64,000 nt of DNA, from NCBI RefSeq assembly GCF_002964605.1, contig NZ_PQDH01000015.1, positions 1 to 64,000 of the forward strand. Direction: 5' to 3'. A program made the position numbers and the translations under genes. The notes under the pieces are model-generated. The model made no database searches. It had not been told where the DNA came from and saw only the letters and a list, made by a program, of their open reading frames with translations. Origin of the DNA: Vallitalea okinawensis. Lineage in GTDB: Bacteria; Bacillota; Clostridia; Lachnospirales; PQDH01. Positions 54,259 through 63,169 of the stretch are shown here, one piece after another. Within the stretch, counting starts at the first letter, position 1, and every line of letters begins with the position of its first letter.

Positions 54259-55146
54259 TCATACTACGGGAATATACAAATCTAATTCACAATAATCATC
54301 TCTACAAATGCTCATATCAATGTATTCAAATTGATAATGGGTACTTCTATTTAAAGGTTTTTCTTTTAGTAAATAATCATCCTTAAAATTCCAGATATCA
54401 ACTAGATGTCTCCAAGTTAATTCTTCTGGTGGAAAAAATCCAATCAATCGAAAAACTGAATAGTTGGATGCTGGTACAGTACAAGATTCAAAATCCTTAG
54501 GTAGTTCTTTCTGGTTATCTATCTCTAGACTAGTTAAGTAATATGTATATTCATTGCTAGTAGTATCCCAGTAGGTATAACCATAATAGATGTGTGGATT
54601 TATAGCATTCGTTAAATGTTGACGATGATTATAAAAAAAATCAATGGCTACATTAGTAGCTTTATAGTTTTTTTCATTTTCCCTTAGTTCTACTTTATTA
54701 AGTATGCCACCAAGTGTAAAAGATGGTCTAAAAATATGAAAAGGTTTGATAATAACAGAATTTTCAAGCTCAGTAAGTAAGGAGATATCTGCTTTGGGTG
54801 TAATATTGACAGACTTGGGGTTTTGCCTGAATTCAGATGGTGATAGGGAAAATTCTGTTTTAAATGCTCTTGTATAGGACTGTTCATATTTGAAACCAAA
54901 CTTCTTTGACACTAGAGCCACTGTCTTATCAGAATTCACAAGTTCGTATAGGCTTTCGGTAAGTTTTCGTGATCGTGTATATTCGATTAACCCTTTTCCC
55001 GTTATGGATTTAAATAACCTTTGAAGGTGATATTTTGATAAATAAATATTAGCTGCAATATCATCTATGGAAAGAGGCTTATCTATGTTCCCATCTATAA
55101 ATTCTATGGTGTTTTTCACATGTTCTTTAATATGCTTACTCTTCAC
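54259..55146 (-). CDS. AraC family regulator with GyrI-like effector domain
   Basis: 295 residues. The N-terminal AraC double helix-turn-helix (about 8-105; LSIDDIAANIYLSKYHLQRL, VSKKFGFKYEQSYTRAF) is followed by an effector-binding domain of the GyrI/BmrR type (about 125-295), with GYTYWDTTSNEYTYYLTSLE and ASNYSVFRLIG. This order matches MarA/Rob-like multidrug regulators. It is transcribed alone toward the terminator at 54185; its target is unknown. Confidence 0.9.
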   Translation of the reverse strand: MKSKHIKEHVKNTIEFIDGNIDKPLSIDDIAANIYLSKYHLQRLFKSITGKGLIEYTRSRKLTESLYELVNSDKTVALVSKKFGFKYEQSYTRAFKTEFSLSPSEFRQNPKSVNITPKADISLLTELENSVIIKPFHIFRPSFTLGGILNKVELRENEKNYKATNVAIDFFYNHRQHLTNAINPHIYYGYTYWDTTSNEYTYYLTSLEIDNQKELPKDFESCTVPASNYSVFRLIGFFPPEELTWRHLVDIWNFKDDYLLKEKPLNRSTHYQFEYIDMSICRDDYCELDLYIPVV

Positions 55147-55300
55147 TATCTCACTCCTGTAAAAACAGCATTTTATGTTAAAGCATTTGCTTCTATTTTA
55201 TAGTATAATAGTAAAAAGTTAATTTGTAAAAGATTGTATATAAGAGAAGAAAGAATAATTGATTTGAGGATTTTTTAGTATATAAAATTGGGGGAAGAAA

Positions 55301-55897
55301 ATGAAACAAAAATTTAAAAAGATAGCTTCTTTACTGGATGAAAAATATGGTGTAGACAAAAGAAAGACTTTAATGGAGGGGGTAGAAATAATCTTCAGAG
55401 ATAATCCTAAAAGCACAGAAAATTGGATGAGGCAGTTTATAAATAAGCTTAATAATGAGTCTGATTGTGATTTGAAGACCATATTTGGTGATTATTGTCC
55501 TTGTAAGATTCAAAGAGATACCATTGAGAAGGCTAAAAAGATTTTAGCGTCTTCTTCAAGTATAAGAGATTTTGTAATAACAATGAATGAAAAGAGAGTT
55601 ATCGGTAAGAAGATAAGGTATGACGAAGATAATCATATCATTTACATCACAAAATTATATGCATGTGATTGTGGGGGAGGTTATGATAAGGGGAACAGTG
55701 TAATAGCTCAACGATGTCATTGTGATCTAGTATATGCTACAGAAGAATACATAACAATGGATTATTGCTATTGTGCTGGCAAATTCTATGAACCATTATT
55801 CAAAGAACTATTTGGTAGCAACGTTATGATTAAGCCTGTGAAAACAGTATTAACTGGTCACCAAGAGTGTATCTTCGCAATACAGTTGTTAATGTGA
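55301..55897 (+). CDS. conserved Cys-rich protein (DUF6144-like), function unknown
   Basis: 198 residues with cysteine motifs CPCK, ACDCGGG, RCHCD and YCYCAG and a closing TVLTGHQECIFAIQ. The closing block resembles the small-ligand V4R/thiazoline-hydrolase-like fold. Seven or more cysteines suggest metal binding. ATG lies behind GGGGGAAG. It is a short intracellular protein with no signal, probably in the DUF6144 family; no function is claimed. Confidence 0.7.
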   Translation: MKQKFKKIASLLDEKYGVDKRKTLMEGVEIIFRDNPKSTENWMRQFINKLNNESDCDLKTIFGDYCPCKIQRDTIEKAKKILASSSSIRDFVITMNEKRVIGKKIRYDEDNHIIYITKLYACDCGGGYDKGNSVIAQRCHCDLVYATEEYITMDYCYCAGKFYEPLFKELFGSNVMIKPVKTVLTGHQECIFAIQLLM

Positions 55898-55978
55898 TGC
55901 ATTTATTATCGGTTTACAGTAAGATCATAGTTTGAGTTTTCTATATGGGTACAACATAAATCATAAGGAGTTCTATAA

Positions 55979-56770
55979 ATGAAGAAGGGAATGAAAAGGA
56001 TGGATAATCATTATTACTATTCAGTTATTCAAAAAGGTATTAACATGTATTGGCGAACATTAGCTAGAGCAAGAGGCCTGACATTACATAACGATAACGA
56101 AGGAGTGGAGTGGGTATCTTCCAACGATGAAGATGGACCTGCCATGATCTTTAATATATTGATTGATTCTAATGACAGGGATAAAAAGGTGAATGATTTA
56201 ATAGAAAAAATGGTGGAGGGATCTCTGCCGCCTAATATACTTATTACACCATGTTCAGCACCGGAAAATTTAGCTCACAATCTTGTCAGTAATGGATTTA
56301 AATTGGATGATGCATCTTTATGTATGGTGATGGATTTAAAGGAACAGTCTCAAGAGATAGCTGACCAATGGGTGGATGTCATGAAAGTAACAGATGAAAT
56401 GATGTTGAAAAAGTGGGTTGACATTATTAATGTAGCCTTATTTGGTATTGAGATCATGAGCTTTGAGCAATTCTACGATATTTTTTCTGCAGATAATGTA
56501 TGCTTAACGTTAGCTACCTATAAAGGGATTCCAGCTACTGTTTGCATGACAATTACTGATGGTGATATAGGAACAATAGAATTTGTTGCAACTTTGAAAG
56601 AATATAGAAAAAAGGGATTGGGTACAACTATTCTCAAAGCAGCTCTTAAAGATTTAGAAGAAAAGGGGATAAAATCAGCCACGTTGAGAGCTGCACCAGA
56701 TGGAATCTCTCTATATAAAAAACTTGGATTCATAGAGTATTGTAAACGTATAATGGTAAGTGTTAAATAA
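55979..56770 (+). CDS. GNAT family N-acetyltransferase
   Basis: 263 residues. The C-terminal GNAT domain (about 145-260) has the acetyl-CoA motif EYRKKGLGTTILKAALKDLE (R/Q-x2-G-x-G/A form) and the final LYKKLGFIEYC strand. The N-terminal half is a divergent GNAT-like or linker domain. ATG lies behind AAGGAG with nine-base spacing. The acceptor substrate is unknown. The 81-base gap from the Cys-rich gene leaves co-transcription open. Confidence 0.85.
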   Translation: MKKGMKRMDNHYYYSVIQKGINMYWRTLARARGLTLHNDNEGVEWVSSNDEDGPAMIFNILIDSNDRDKKVNDLIEKMVEGSLPPNILITPCSAPENLAHNLVSNGFKLDDASLCMVMDLKEQSQEIADQWVDVMKVTDEMMLKKWVDIINVALFGIEIMSFEQFYDIFSADNVCLTLATYKGIPATVCMTITDGDIGTIEFVATLKEYRKKGLGTTILKAALKDLEEKGIKSATLRAAPDGISLYKKLGFIEYCKRIMVSVK

Positions 56771-56830
56771 TGAAAGGATGCATTAGCATTTTTATAGAGA
56801 TTAGAATTGGATTTGAGTTACATCAGTTAA

Positions 56831-56864
56831 AAAGCCCTCAGTACTTTAACTTAATGAGGGCTTT
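56831..56864. terminator. bidirectional terminator
   Basis: Stem AAAGCCCTCA/TGAGGGCTTT with a 14-base loop between the convergent acetyltransferase and lysA genes. Confidence 0.82.
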
Positions 56865-56875
56865 CAGTATATAGA

Positions 56876-58126
56876 TTAAAATCCTCGCAATAGATCTTCA
56901 AGGGTATCTCTTTTTCTTATAAGTCTTGGATTACCTTCTAGGTCAATAAGAACCTCTGCAGGGCGTAATCGATTATTGTAATTAGAACTCATACAGTAAC
57001 CGTAGGCACCAGCATCTAAAACACCGATGATGTCACCTTCCAAGATTTCTGGAAGCTTTCTTTGATTAGCGATGATGTCGCCGCTCTCACAAATGTTACC
57101 TACAATATTAACAACCTCTTCTTTACCAGATGCAGCTCCTTCTTCACGATAGATTTCAACATCATGATGTGAATCGTACATAACAGGGCGTTTCAGTACA
57201 TTGAAGCCAAGATCTGTACCAACATACTTCATACCATAATTGTGTTTAACTGCATGAGCAGTACCGAGAAGAACACCACACTCAGCAGAAATGTAACGAC
57301 CAGGTTCAACTTTAACAGTAATATCTTTACCGTATCGTTTCATCCAATCTTTGATCACTTCTTCTAAACGTGTACCAAGTTCATTAAGGTCTAAACGTCT
57401 CTCGCCGTATTGCTTACGGTAAGGTATACCAAATCCGCCACCAAAGTCCACAAACTCAAGATCAGCGAAGTTTTCTGCAATAGCTAAGACGCTTTTGATA
57501 CCTTCAATGTATTTATAACTGTCCATAAATAAAGAGCCGATATGTTGGTTAATACCAATAAGTTTAAGATCATATTCTTCTAAAACTGCTTTTACATTGG
57601 GGATAAGCGCTGGATCTACACCGAATTTTGTCTTTTTACCACCGGTTACAACTTTTTCATGATGACCAGCACCTACACCTGGATTAAAACGGATACATAC
57701 TTTACCTCCAGGATTAGTTTTACCGTATAGCTCTAGCTGTGATAGAGAATCCACACTAACAGTAATGTTTCGATCAATGGCATATTGCATTTCTTCAGCA
57801 GATACGTTATTGCTTATGTAAAGTATCTGATCAGGTGTAAAGCCAGCTTCTAATTCAACGAAGATTTCGCCAGGTGACATGGCATCAGCATTTAAACCTT
57901 CATCTCGAGCAACTTTTAATAGATGTAAATTACCGTTAGCTTTAACAGAGTAGTTAACAGTAAACTTATCATAGTTGATCAGGGATTTTAGCTCTTTACA
58001 TCTTTCACGAAGAATGGCTTCATTATAGACATATAGAGGACTGCCGAATTCCTTAACTAGTTCAATCGGGGTTGTATTACCATAAAATTGGTTAGTATTT
58101 GTTACTTCATTAAAAGCGTATTGCAT
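56876..58126 (-). CDS. lysA: diaminopimelate decarboxylase
   Basis: 416 residues. This is a fold-type III PLP enzyme making lysine from meso-diaminopimelate. It has the PLP lysine in NYSVKANGN, the HIGS block, the glycine-rich FVDFGGGFGIPY-type phosphate site, EPGRYISAECG and, near the C terminus, the catalytic CESGD with DAGAYGY. ATG lies behind AAGGAGGT. It lies 31 bases downstream of a TrmB-type regulator gene, with which it is probably co-transcribed. Its length and motifs are complete. Confidence 0.95.
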   Translation of the reverse strand: MQYAFNEVTNTNQFYGNTTPIELVKEFGSPLYVYNEAILRERCKELKSLINYDKFTVNYSVKANGNLHLLKVARDEGLNADAMSPGEIFVELEAGFTPDQILYISNNVSAEEMQYAIDRNITVSVDSLSQLELYGKTNPGGKVCIRFNPGVGAGHHEKVVTGGKKTKFGVDPALIPNVKAVLEEYDLKLIGINQHIGSLFMDSYKYIEGIKSVLAIAENFADLEFVDFGGGFGIPYRKQYGERRLDLNELGTRLEEVIKDWMKRYGKDITVKVEPGRYISAECGVLLGTAHAVKHNYGMKYVGTDLGFNVLKRPVMYDSHHDVEIYREEGAASGKEEVVNIVGNICESGDIIANQRKLPEILEGDIIGVLDAGAYGYCMSSNYNNRLRPAEVLIDLEGNPRLIRKRDTLEDLLRGF

Positions 58127-58157
58127 ATGAGTTTACCTCCTTAAAATTTACCTTTGT

Positions 58158-58841
58158 TTAATCTTGCATGGTAATCAATTCTATTTCATTTATAAAAGCT
58201 TCACGTATGATATTGACTAGAGTACTATTTTTTGAATAAAGTGCTTCAAAGGAAGATATTAGTTTACCGGAAATGACTTCCTTTGTATCCACAATCATTT
58301 TGAAATTATCTTGGATCATATTTTTTGCCATATAGGTTGTTGAACTATAAGGAAAATCTTCATTTGTTATGATGACAACCTTTAAACCCCTCTCTTTAGC
58401 TCCCATTAATTCATCTGCAAATAAGTTAAGCTCTTCATGATCTGCAGAAATATAAATCCGCATTTCTGCTAAGTTAATCATGTTGATGATTTTATCATGA
58501 ATATTCTTTTTACCTAATACAGTGATGTAAGGTTCATGGCAGATCGGGGAAAAGTCCAAGTGCTCATCAAGGTAGTTAATGGTTTTATCAAAATCTCTTT
58601 TAATATTACTTAATAACTCCTCTTTAGGAGTGGCGATATATTTAGTTTTTGAATGTTCAACAATCAAAGCACCACCTTTTTCTACGAGCGTAGATAGAGA
58701 TGCGTAAGCGTTAGAGCGACTAATACCTGTCACTTTAGCCACTTCATAGCCGCTAAGTTCACCGTTTTGACACAAGGTTATGTAAATAATAGCCTCTTGC
58801 TTTGTGAAACCAATATTTTTTAATCCATGAATTAAGTCCAT
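58158..58841 (-). CDS. TrmB family transcriptional regulator
   Basis: About 227 residues. The N-terminal winged helix-turn-helix (about 1-75) has FTKQEAIIYITLCQNGELSG and VTGISRSNAYASLSTLVEKG. The phospholipase D-like TrmB C-terminal domain begins near IHDKIINMINLAEMRIYISADH. ATG 58841 behind GAGAGG is preferred over a GTG/other start at 58856. It is unusual beside lysA; it may regulate that gene or itself. Confidence 0.88.
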   Translation of the reverse strand: MDLIHGLKNIGFTKQEAIIYITLCQNGELSGYEVAKVTGISRSNAYASLSTLVEKGGALIVEHSKTKYIATPKEELLSNIKRDFDKTINYLDEHLDFSPICHEPYITVLGKKNIHDKIINMINLAEMRIYISADHEELNLFADELMGAKERGLKVVIITNEDFPYSSTTYMAKNMIQDNFKMIVDTKEVISGKLISSFEALYSKNSTLVNIIREAFINEIELITMQD

Positions 58842-58999
58842 TTTATTACCTCTCAAATATAGTGGTTCTATTTAGAACTACTATATACTAAAATAATATA
58901 TTTGTCAATGCTTAATGAGAAAGATTTTCAAATACTGCTATTAATAATATGATATAATAAGATTTAAGAAGATTACATATAGAAGGAATCAAAAACTAC

Positions 59000-59027
59000 T
59001 TTACATATTTGAGTTTTTGGATATAAT
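59000..59027 (+). promoter_or_regulatory. promoter of the pyrophosphatase gene
   Basis: TTTACA (59000-59005), a 16-base spacer and TATAAT (59022-59027) lie about 65 bases before the start codon. It is divergent from the TrmB gene. Confidence 0.65.
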
Positions 59028-59094
59028 ATGTATACAAGATGATTACCTTATCCAAAAGATCTATAGGATGGGGGTATAAAAAGGGGTAAAGGGA

Positions 59095-60723
59095 ATGAAA
59101 AAACCATTATATGTTTTTGGCCATCAAAATCCAGACACGGATTCCATCTGCTCATCTATTGCCTATGCTAATTTAAAGAGGCAAATGGGTTATGATGAGG
59201 TTGTTGCGGCCAGATTAGGGGATGTTAATAAGGAAACAAAATTTGCACTTAATTATTTTAGGGTTGATGATCCCGTCTTAATTGAAACATTAAATCCACA
59301 AGTTAATGATCTCAATTTAGTGAATATACAAAGTTTAAAAGAAGACGATACCTTAAAAAAAGCTCTCAGTCTTATTATTTCACAGAAGGGTCATATTATA
59401 CCTATCGTTGATGAGGATAATAAATTCACAGGCATTATCTCCATATCCGATATTGCACCTGCATATATGGGGTTAGCTGGAAAATCTTTATTAAATATTA
59501 CAGAAACACCTTTTAAGAATATCAGAAATGTATTGGATGCTACGATTATAGTAGGTGATATTGAGGGTAAAGAAGTTGAAGGTAATGTCTATACAAGTGC
59601 GGAGCTACTGACAGATTTAGCTATTTCATCAAACGATGTTGTCATCTATACATTAGATGATGGTTTAGAGAAAAAAGTATATCAATCTGGAGCAGGTCTA
59701 ATTATTGTAGCTGAAAGTTTGCACCAGCATCAAGCCATTAATATACCGGAGGATTATAATGGAGTTGTATTATCCGTTCAATATAGTATTTTTGAAATAA
59801 TAAAACTCATGTCACAAGCCATACCTGTGAAAACCATGGTTAACACCAATATGTTAGAGTATTTTGATATGGATGATTATATTGATGAAGTTAAGGATAA
59901 TATGTTGTCATCCAAACACCGCCGTTTTCCGGTGATTGATAAAGAGGGTTATGTTAAAGGAATTATCTCAAAGAGTAGTTTGCTTAAGATAAACCGTAAG
60001 AAAGTTATTCTTGTGGATCATAATGAAAAGGGGCAATCTGCTAAAGGGATAGAGGAAGCAGAGATCATTGAAATCATTGATCATCACCGTGTAGCGGATA
60101 TTCATACCATGGCGCCTCTTTATTTCAGAGCGGAACCCCTAGGTTGTACAAGTACTATTATTGCAAAGATACATGAAGAAAGAGAGATACCATTTGATAA
60201 AAAACATGCTGGTATTATGTTAAGCGCCATTCTATCGGATACCTTATTATTTCATTCACCTACTTGCACAAATGAAGATAAACGTATTGCTCATAAGTTA
60301 GCGAACATTGCAGATGTGGATCTTCATAAGTATGGCATGGAGATGATTACTGCCGGCACCACTCTAGAGGGAGAATCTGCTGAAAGCTTAATCTTTAGGG
60401 ATATGAAGAAGTTCTCACTTGGTAAATACAAAGTTGCCATTTCACAAATCAATACAACTGACTTTGAAGGTTTTAATTATGTCAAATCAGAAGTTGTAGA
60501 TGAAATGGAGGACTTTGCTAAGAAAGACAAGGTTGACCTGGTTCTTATGATGGTAACCAATATTATTAGTGAAGGAACAGAACTTGTTGCAGTAGGGTCT
60601 GAAAGATGGATTGTTGAGAATGCCTTTGAGTTCCAAAGAAACGAAGTAAGTAAGTTCCTACCAAAGGTTTTTTCACGCAAAAAACAAGTTGTACCTGTCA
60701 TTATGAATGCATCACGATTGTAG
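59095..60723 (+). CDS. CBS/DRTGG-domain manganese-dependent inorganic pyrophosphatase
   Basis: 542 residues. The N-terminal DHH active-site segment GHQNPDTDSICSSIAYA is followed by a CBS domain (about 70-130), a DRTGG-like insert (about 150-250) and a second CBS part (about 245-300, MLSSKHRRFPVID). The catalytic core then resumes with VDHNEKGQS, IIDHHRVAD and the C-terminal DHHA2 motif SRKKQVVP. This is the regulatory family II PPase of Clostridia, controlled by adenine nucleotides and diadenosine polyphosphates in known members. It hydrolyses pyrophosphate in the cytoplasm. Confidence 0.93.
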   Translation: MKKPLYVFGHQNPDTDSICSSIAYANLKRQMGYDEVVAARLGDVNKETKFALNYFRVDDPVLIETLNPQVNDLNLVNIQSLKEDDTLKKALSLIISQKGHIIPIVDEDNKFTGIISISDIAPAYMGLAGKSLLNITETPFKNIRNVLDATIIVGDIEGKEVEGNVYTSAELLTDLAISSNDVVIYTLDDGLEKKVYQSGAGLIIVAESLHQHQAINIPEDYNGVVLSVQYSIFEIIKLMSQAIPVKTMVNTNMLEYFDMDDYIDEVKDNMLSSKHRRFPVIDKEGYVKGIISKSSLLKINRKKVILVDHNEKGQSAKGIEEAEIIEIIDHHRVADIHTMAPLYFRAEPLGCTSTIIAKIHEEREIPFDKKHAGIMLSAILSDTLLFHSPTCTNEDKRIAHKLANIADVDLHKYGMEMITAGTTLEGESAESLIFRDMKKFSLGKYKVAISQINTTDFEGFNYVKSEVVDEMEDFAKKDKVDLVLMMVTNIISEGTELVAVGSERWIVENAFEFQRNEVSKFLPKVFSRKKQVVPVIMNASRL

Positions 60724-60751
60724 TGGAATATCAAACTTCATATAGAAATCT

Positions 60752-60781
60752 AAAGGGACTATCTCGGTGAGTAGTCCTTTT
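60752..60781 (+). terminator. terminator after the pyrophosphatase gene
   Basis: Stem AAAGGGACTA/TAGTCCTTTT (one G-T pair) with a nine-base loop and T-rich 3' side, 29 bases after the stop. Confidence 0.82.
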
Positions 60782-60833
60782 CTGCACTTCATTCAATTTC
60801 AGCTTAGATGAAACGAGTTGATGCCTTCAATAA

Positions 60834-60862
60834 TAGACATACGGACATGTGTTTGGTATAAT
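60834..60862 (+). promoter_or_regulatory. promoter of rarA
   Basis: TAGACA (60834-60839), a 17-base spacer and TATAAT (60857-60862) lie 35 bases before the rarA ATG. Confidence 0.65.
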
Positions 60863-60897
60863 ATGATTAAGTTATAGTCGGTTACGGAGGATGAGTC

Positions 60898-62235
60898 ATG
60901 GATCTTTTTGAATATACAAGACAAAAGAGTTTAGAAAAGGAATCACCTTTAGCTGCAAGGATGCGACCTACTCAATTAGAAGAAGTAGTTGGGCAAGAGC
61001 ATATTATTGGTGAAGGCACGTTATTGTACCGTGCTATTAAAGCTGATAAGTTAAGCTCCATTATATTTTATGGACCACCTGGAACAGGCAAGACCACATT
61101 AGCTAAGGTTATTGCCCATACTACAAAAGCGGATTTTAGACAATTGAATGCTACTATAGCTGGGAAGAAAGATATTAATAAAGTTATAGACGATGCCAAG
61201 ACCACAATGGGTATGACAGGAAGAAAGACTATTTTATTTATAGACGAGATTCACCGTTTTAATAAAGCACAGCAGGATGCATTATTACCTTCTGTTGAAG
61301 ATGGAACGATTATACTCATTGGTGCTACTACTGAGAATCCTTATTTTGAAGTGAATAGCGCACTACTATCAAGATCTAGGCTTTTTAGTTTGGAACCTTT
61401 AAATGATGTAGATATCAAAGCATTAGTGGAACGAGCTTTAAAGGATACGGAAAAGGGGTTAGGGAGTTTTAATGCTTCTATTACCCATGAAGCATTGGAT
61501 TTCATTGCCAACGTTGCAGATGGTGATGCAAGGGCAGCATTGAATGCCATTGAATTAGGTGTTCTGACGACAGATAAAGATGAAGAAGGAAAAATTCTTA
61601 TAACCTTAGAGATTGCGGAAGAGTGTATTCAGAAAAGAGCGGTACGTTATGATAAAGATGGTGATAACCATTACGATACGATCTCAGCGTTCATTAAGAG
61701 CATGCGAGGGTCTGACCCAGATGCAGCTATTTACTATCTAGCAAGGATGCTTTATGCTGGAGAAGATATTAAATTTATTGCACGTCGAATTGTTATATGC
61801 GCATCAGAAGATGTTGGTAATGCTGATCCAAGAGCTTTGCAAGTAGCTGTATCAGCAGTTCAAGCCGTCGATTTTATAGGGATGCCAGAAGCAAGGATTA
61901 TTTTGTCTCAAGCTGTTGCATATGTAGCCAGTGCTCCTAAAAGTAATGCATCTTATGTAGCCATTAAACGTGCCTACAAAGATGTTGAAGATATAAAAGT
62001 GGTTACATTACCTAAACATTTAAAAGATACCCACTATTCAGGATCAAGAAAACTTGGTCATGTAGGGTATAAGTATGCTCATGATTATCCGGATCATTAT
62101 GTGGTACAACAATATTTACCTGATGAAGTAGTAGGACGGCATTATTATGAGCCAGCGGACCAAGGTTATGAAAAAACTATTGGTGAGCGTCAGCATACAA
62201 GAAAGCAACGCCATGAAATTGAGGAAGAATCCTAA
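60898..62235 (+). CDS. rarA: replication-associated recombination protein A (RarA/MgsA)
   Basis: A 445-residue AAA+ ATPase acting at stalled replication forks. It has the RarA opening MRPTQLEEVVGQEHIIGEG, Walker A GPPGTGKTT, Walker B LFIDEIHRF, sensor 1 GATTENP and the C-terminal tetramerisation region with KRAYKDVEDIKV and LPKHLKD. ATG lies behind CGGAGGATG. The length fits the family. The small YjbQ-family gene follows at 17 bases. Confidence 0.94.
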   Translation: MDLFEYTRQKSLEKESPLAARMRPTQLEEVVGQEHIIGEGTLLYRAIKADKLSSIIFYGPPGTGKTTLAKVIAHTTKADFRQLNATIAGKKDINKVIDDAKTTMGMTGRKTILFIDEIHRFNKAQQDALLPSVEDGTIILIGATTENPYFEVNSALLSRSRLFSLEPLNDVDIKALVERALKDTEKGLGSFNASITHEALDFIANVADGDARAALNAIELGVLTTDKDEEGKILITLEIAEECIQKRAVRYDKDGDNHYDTISAFIKSMRGSDPDAAIYYLARMLYAGEDIKFIARRIVICASEDVGNADPRALQVAVSAVQAVDFIGMPEARIILSQAVAYVASAPKSNASYVAIKRAYKDVEDIKVVTLPKHLKDTHYSGSRKLGHVGYKYAHDYPDHYVVQQYLPDEVVGRHYYEPADQGYEKTIGERQHTRKQRHEIEEES

Positions 62236-62251
62236 ATAGTGAGGTGGAAGA

Positions 62252-62650
62252 ATGCTAAAAGAGCTAAGGGTAACAACTAATAAAGAGACTGAATTTGTGG
62301 ACATAACAAGAGAGGTGGCTAGGGTTGTTAATGAGTCAGGAATCGAAGAAGGGCTTTGTCAAATTTTTATCCCCCATACTACAGCTGGTGTGACTATTAA
62401 TGAAAACGCTGATCCAGATGTCCAAAGGGACATGCTATATGAACTTAATAAGGTTATTCCATTTAATGATGGCTATCATCATATGGAAGGTAACTCAGCA
62501 GCGCATATTAAATCAAGTATGATGGGCTTTAATCAAACAGTTATCATTCATCATAATAAACTCTTATTAGGTACTTGGCAAGGTATCTATTTCTGCGAGT
62601 TTGATGGACCTAGAAACAGAAAAGTTTATATTAAAATTTTAGAAGGCTAG
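62252..62650 (+). CDS. YjbQ/UPF0047 family protein
   Basis: A 132-residue beta-rich protein with all family motifs: IFIPHTTAGVTINENADPDV, EGNSAAHIKSSMMG and the C-terminal GTWQGIYFCEFDGPR. The conserved His residues lie in a putative active-site pocket. Some members show weak thiamine-phosphate synthase activity, but the true role is unsettled. It starts 17 bases after rarA behind GAGGTGG and is probably co-transcribed. Confidence 0.92.
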   Translation: MLKELRVTTNKETEFVDITREVARVVNESGIEEGLCQIFIPHTTAGVTINENADPDVQRDMLYELNKVIPFNDGYHHMEGNSAAHIKSSMMGFNQTVIIHHNKLLLGTWQGIYFCEFDGPRNRKVYIKILEG

Positions 62651-62688
62651 TAAATTAATTTGAAATTGAATTAATCTCTATTGTCCTA

Positions 62689-62717
62689 TTGAATATTAAA
62701 TAGACTAGGTGTATAAT
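62689..62717 (+). promoter_or_regulatory. promoter of the cobalamin riboswitch transcript
   Basis: TTGAAT (62689-62694), a 17-base spacer and TATAAT (62712-62717), with the riboswitch beginning about 34 bases downstream. Confidence 0.7.
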
Positions 62718-62750
62718 GAATGTGTCATGAATATAATTGAATAAAATAAT

Positions 62751-62906
62751 CGACAGGGTGCCCTTCTAAGGGATAAAAGGGAAAACGGTTAGATGCCGTT
62801 GCAGCCCCCGCTACTGTATTGGGAGACGAAATCCATATAACCATTGGCAACTGCTGAGAAGGTTGGAGAGTAGATAAAGCCCAGAGCCAGGAAACCTGCC
62901 ATGTCG
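62751..62906 (+). ncRNA. cobalamin (B12) riboswitch aptamer
   Basis: This 156-base element begins CGACAGGGTGCCC. It contains the conserved GGGAAAACGGTTAGATGCCG and GCAGCCCCCGCTACTG segments and ends with the B12 box AGAGCCAGGAAACCTGCC. CGACA (62751-62755) and TGTCG (62902-62906) close the P1 helix. It lies upstream of cobT with a terminator between, so cobalamin should switch off cobT by transcription termination. Confidence 0.95.
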
Positions 62907-62986
62907 ACTGAAACTTTCGCCTTCGGAGGGAGAGGTAGAGAGGATTAAATGTTAACACATAACCTAGTTATACTGGTTAAAAGATG

Positions 62987-63012
62987 CACACTCCCTTAGG
63001 AGTGTGTTTTTT
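62987..63012 (+). terminator. riboswitch expression-platform terminator
   Basis: Stem CACACTCC/GGAGTGTG with a CTTA loop followed by six T. It sits 80 bases after the B12 box. A short AACC...GGTT hairpin (62961-62978) between them may take part in the switch. Confidence 0.88.
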
Positions 63013-63040
63013 AGTGTAAGAAAGTGTGACGTGTCACTTT

Positions 63041-63088
63041 CCTAACGATACAAACTTCCAAAGGAAGACGTAGCGTAGCTACTTTTGC
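63041..63088 (+). repeat. 48-bp intergenic repeat, copy 2
   Basis: The segment beginning CCTAACG and ending AGCTACTTTTG matches 12939-12986. It directly follows the hairpin GAAAGTG...CACTTTC (about 63020-63041) and precedes cobT. No coding capacity was seen. Confidence 0.6.
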
Positions 63089-63169
63089 TCTATAATAAAC
63101 TTCAATGAGCTGGGCTCCCCTCCATGCTTTCGGCATTAACAAATTGAAGATAAAGAAAGAAGGATGTAT

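Noticed and set aside
62725-62958. Minus-strand frame of 77 codons
   Set aside because: It is the complement of the cobalamin riboswitch and its platform; the conserved RNA explains the sequence.
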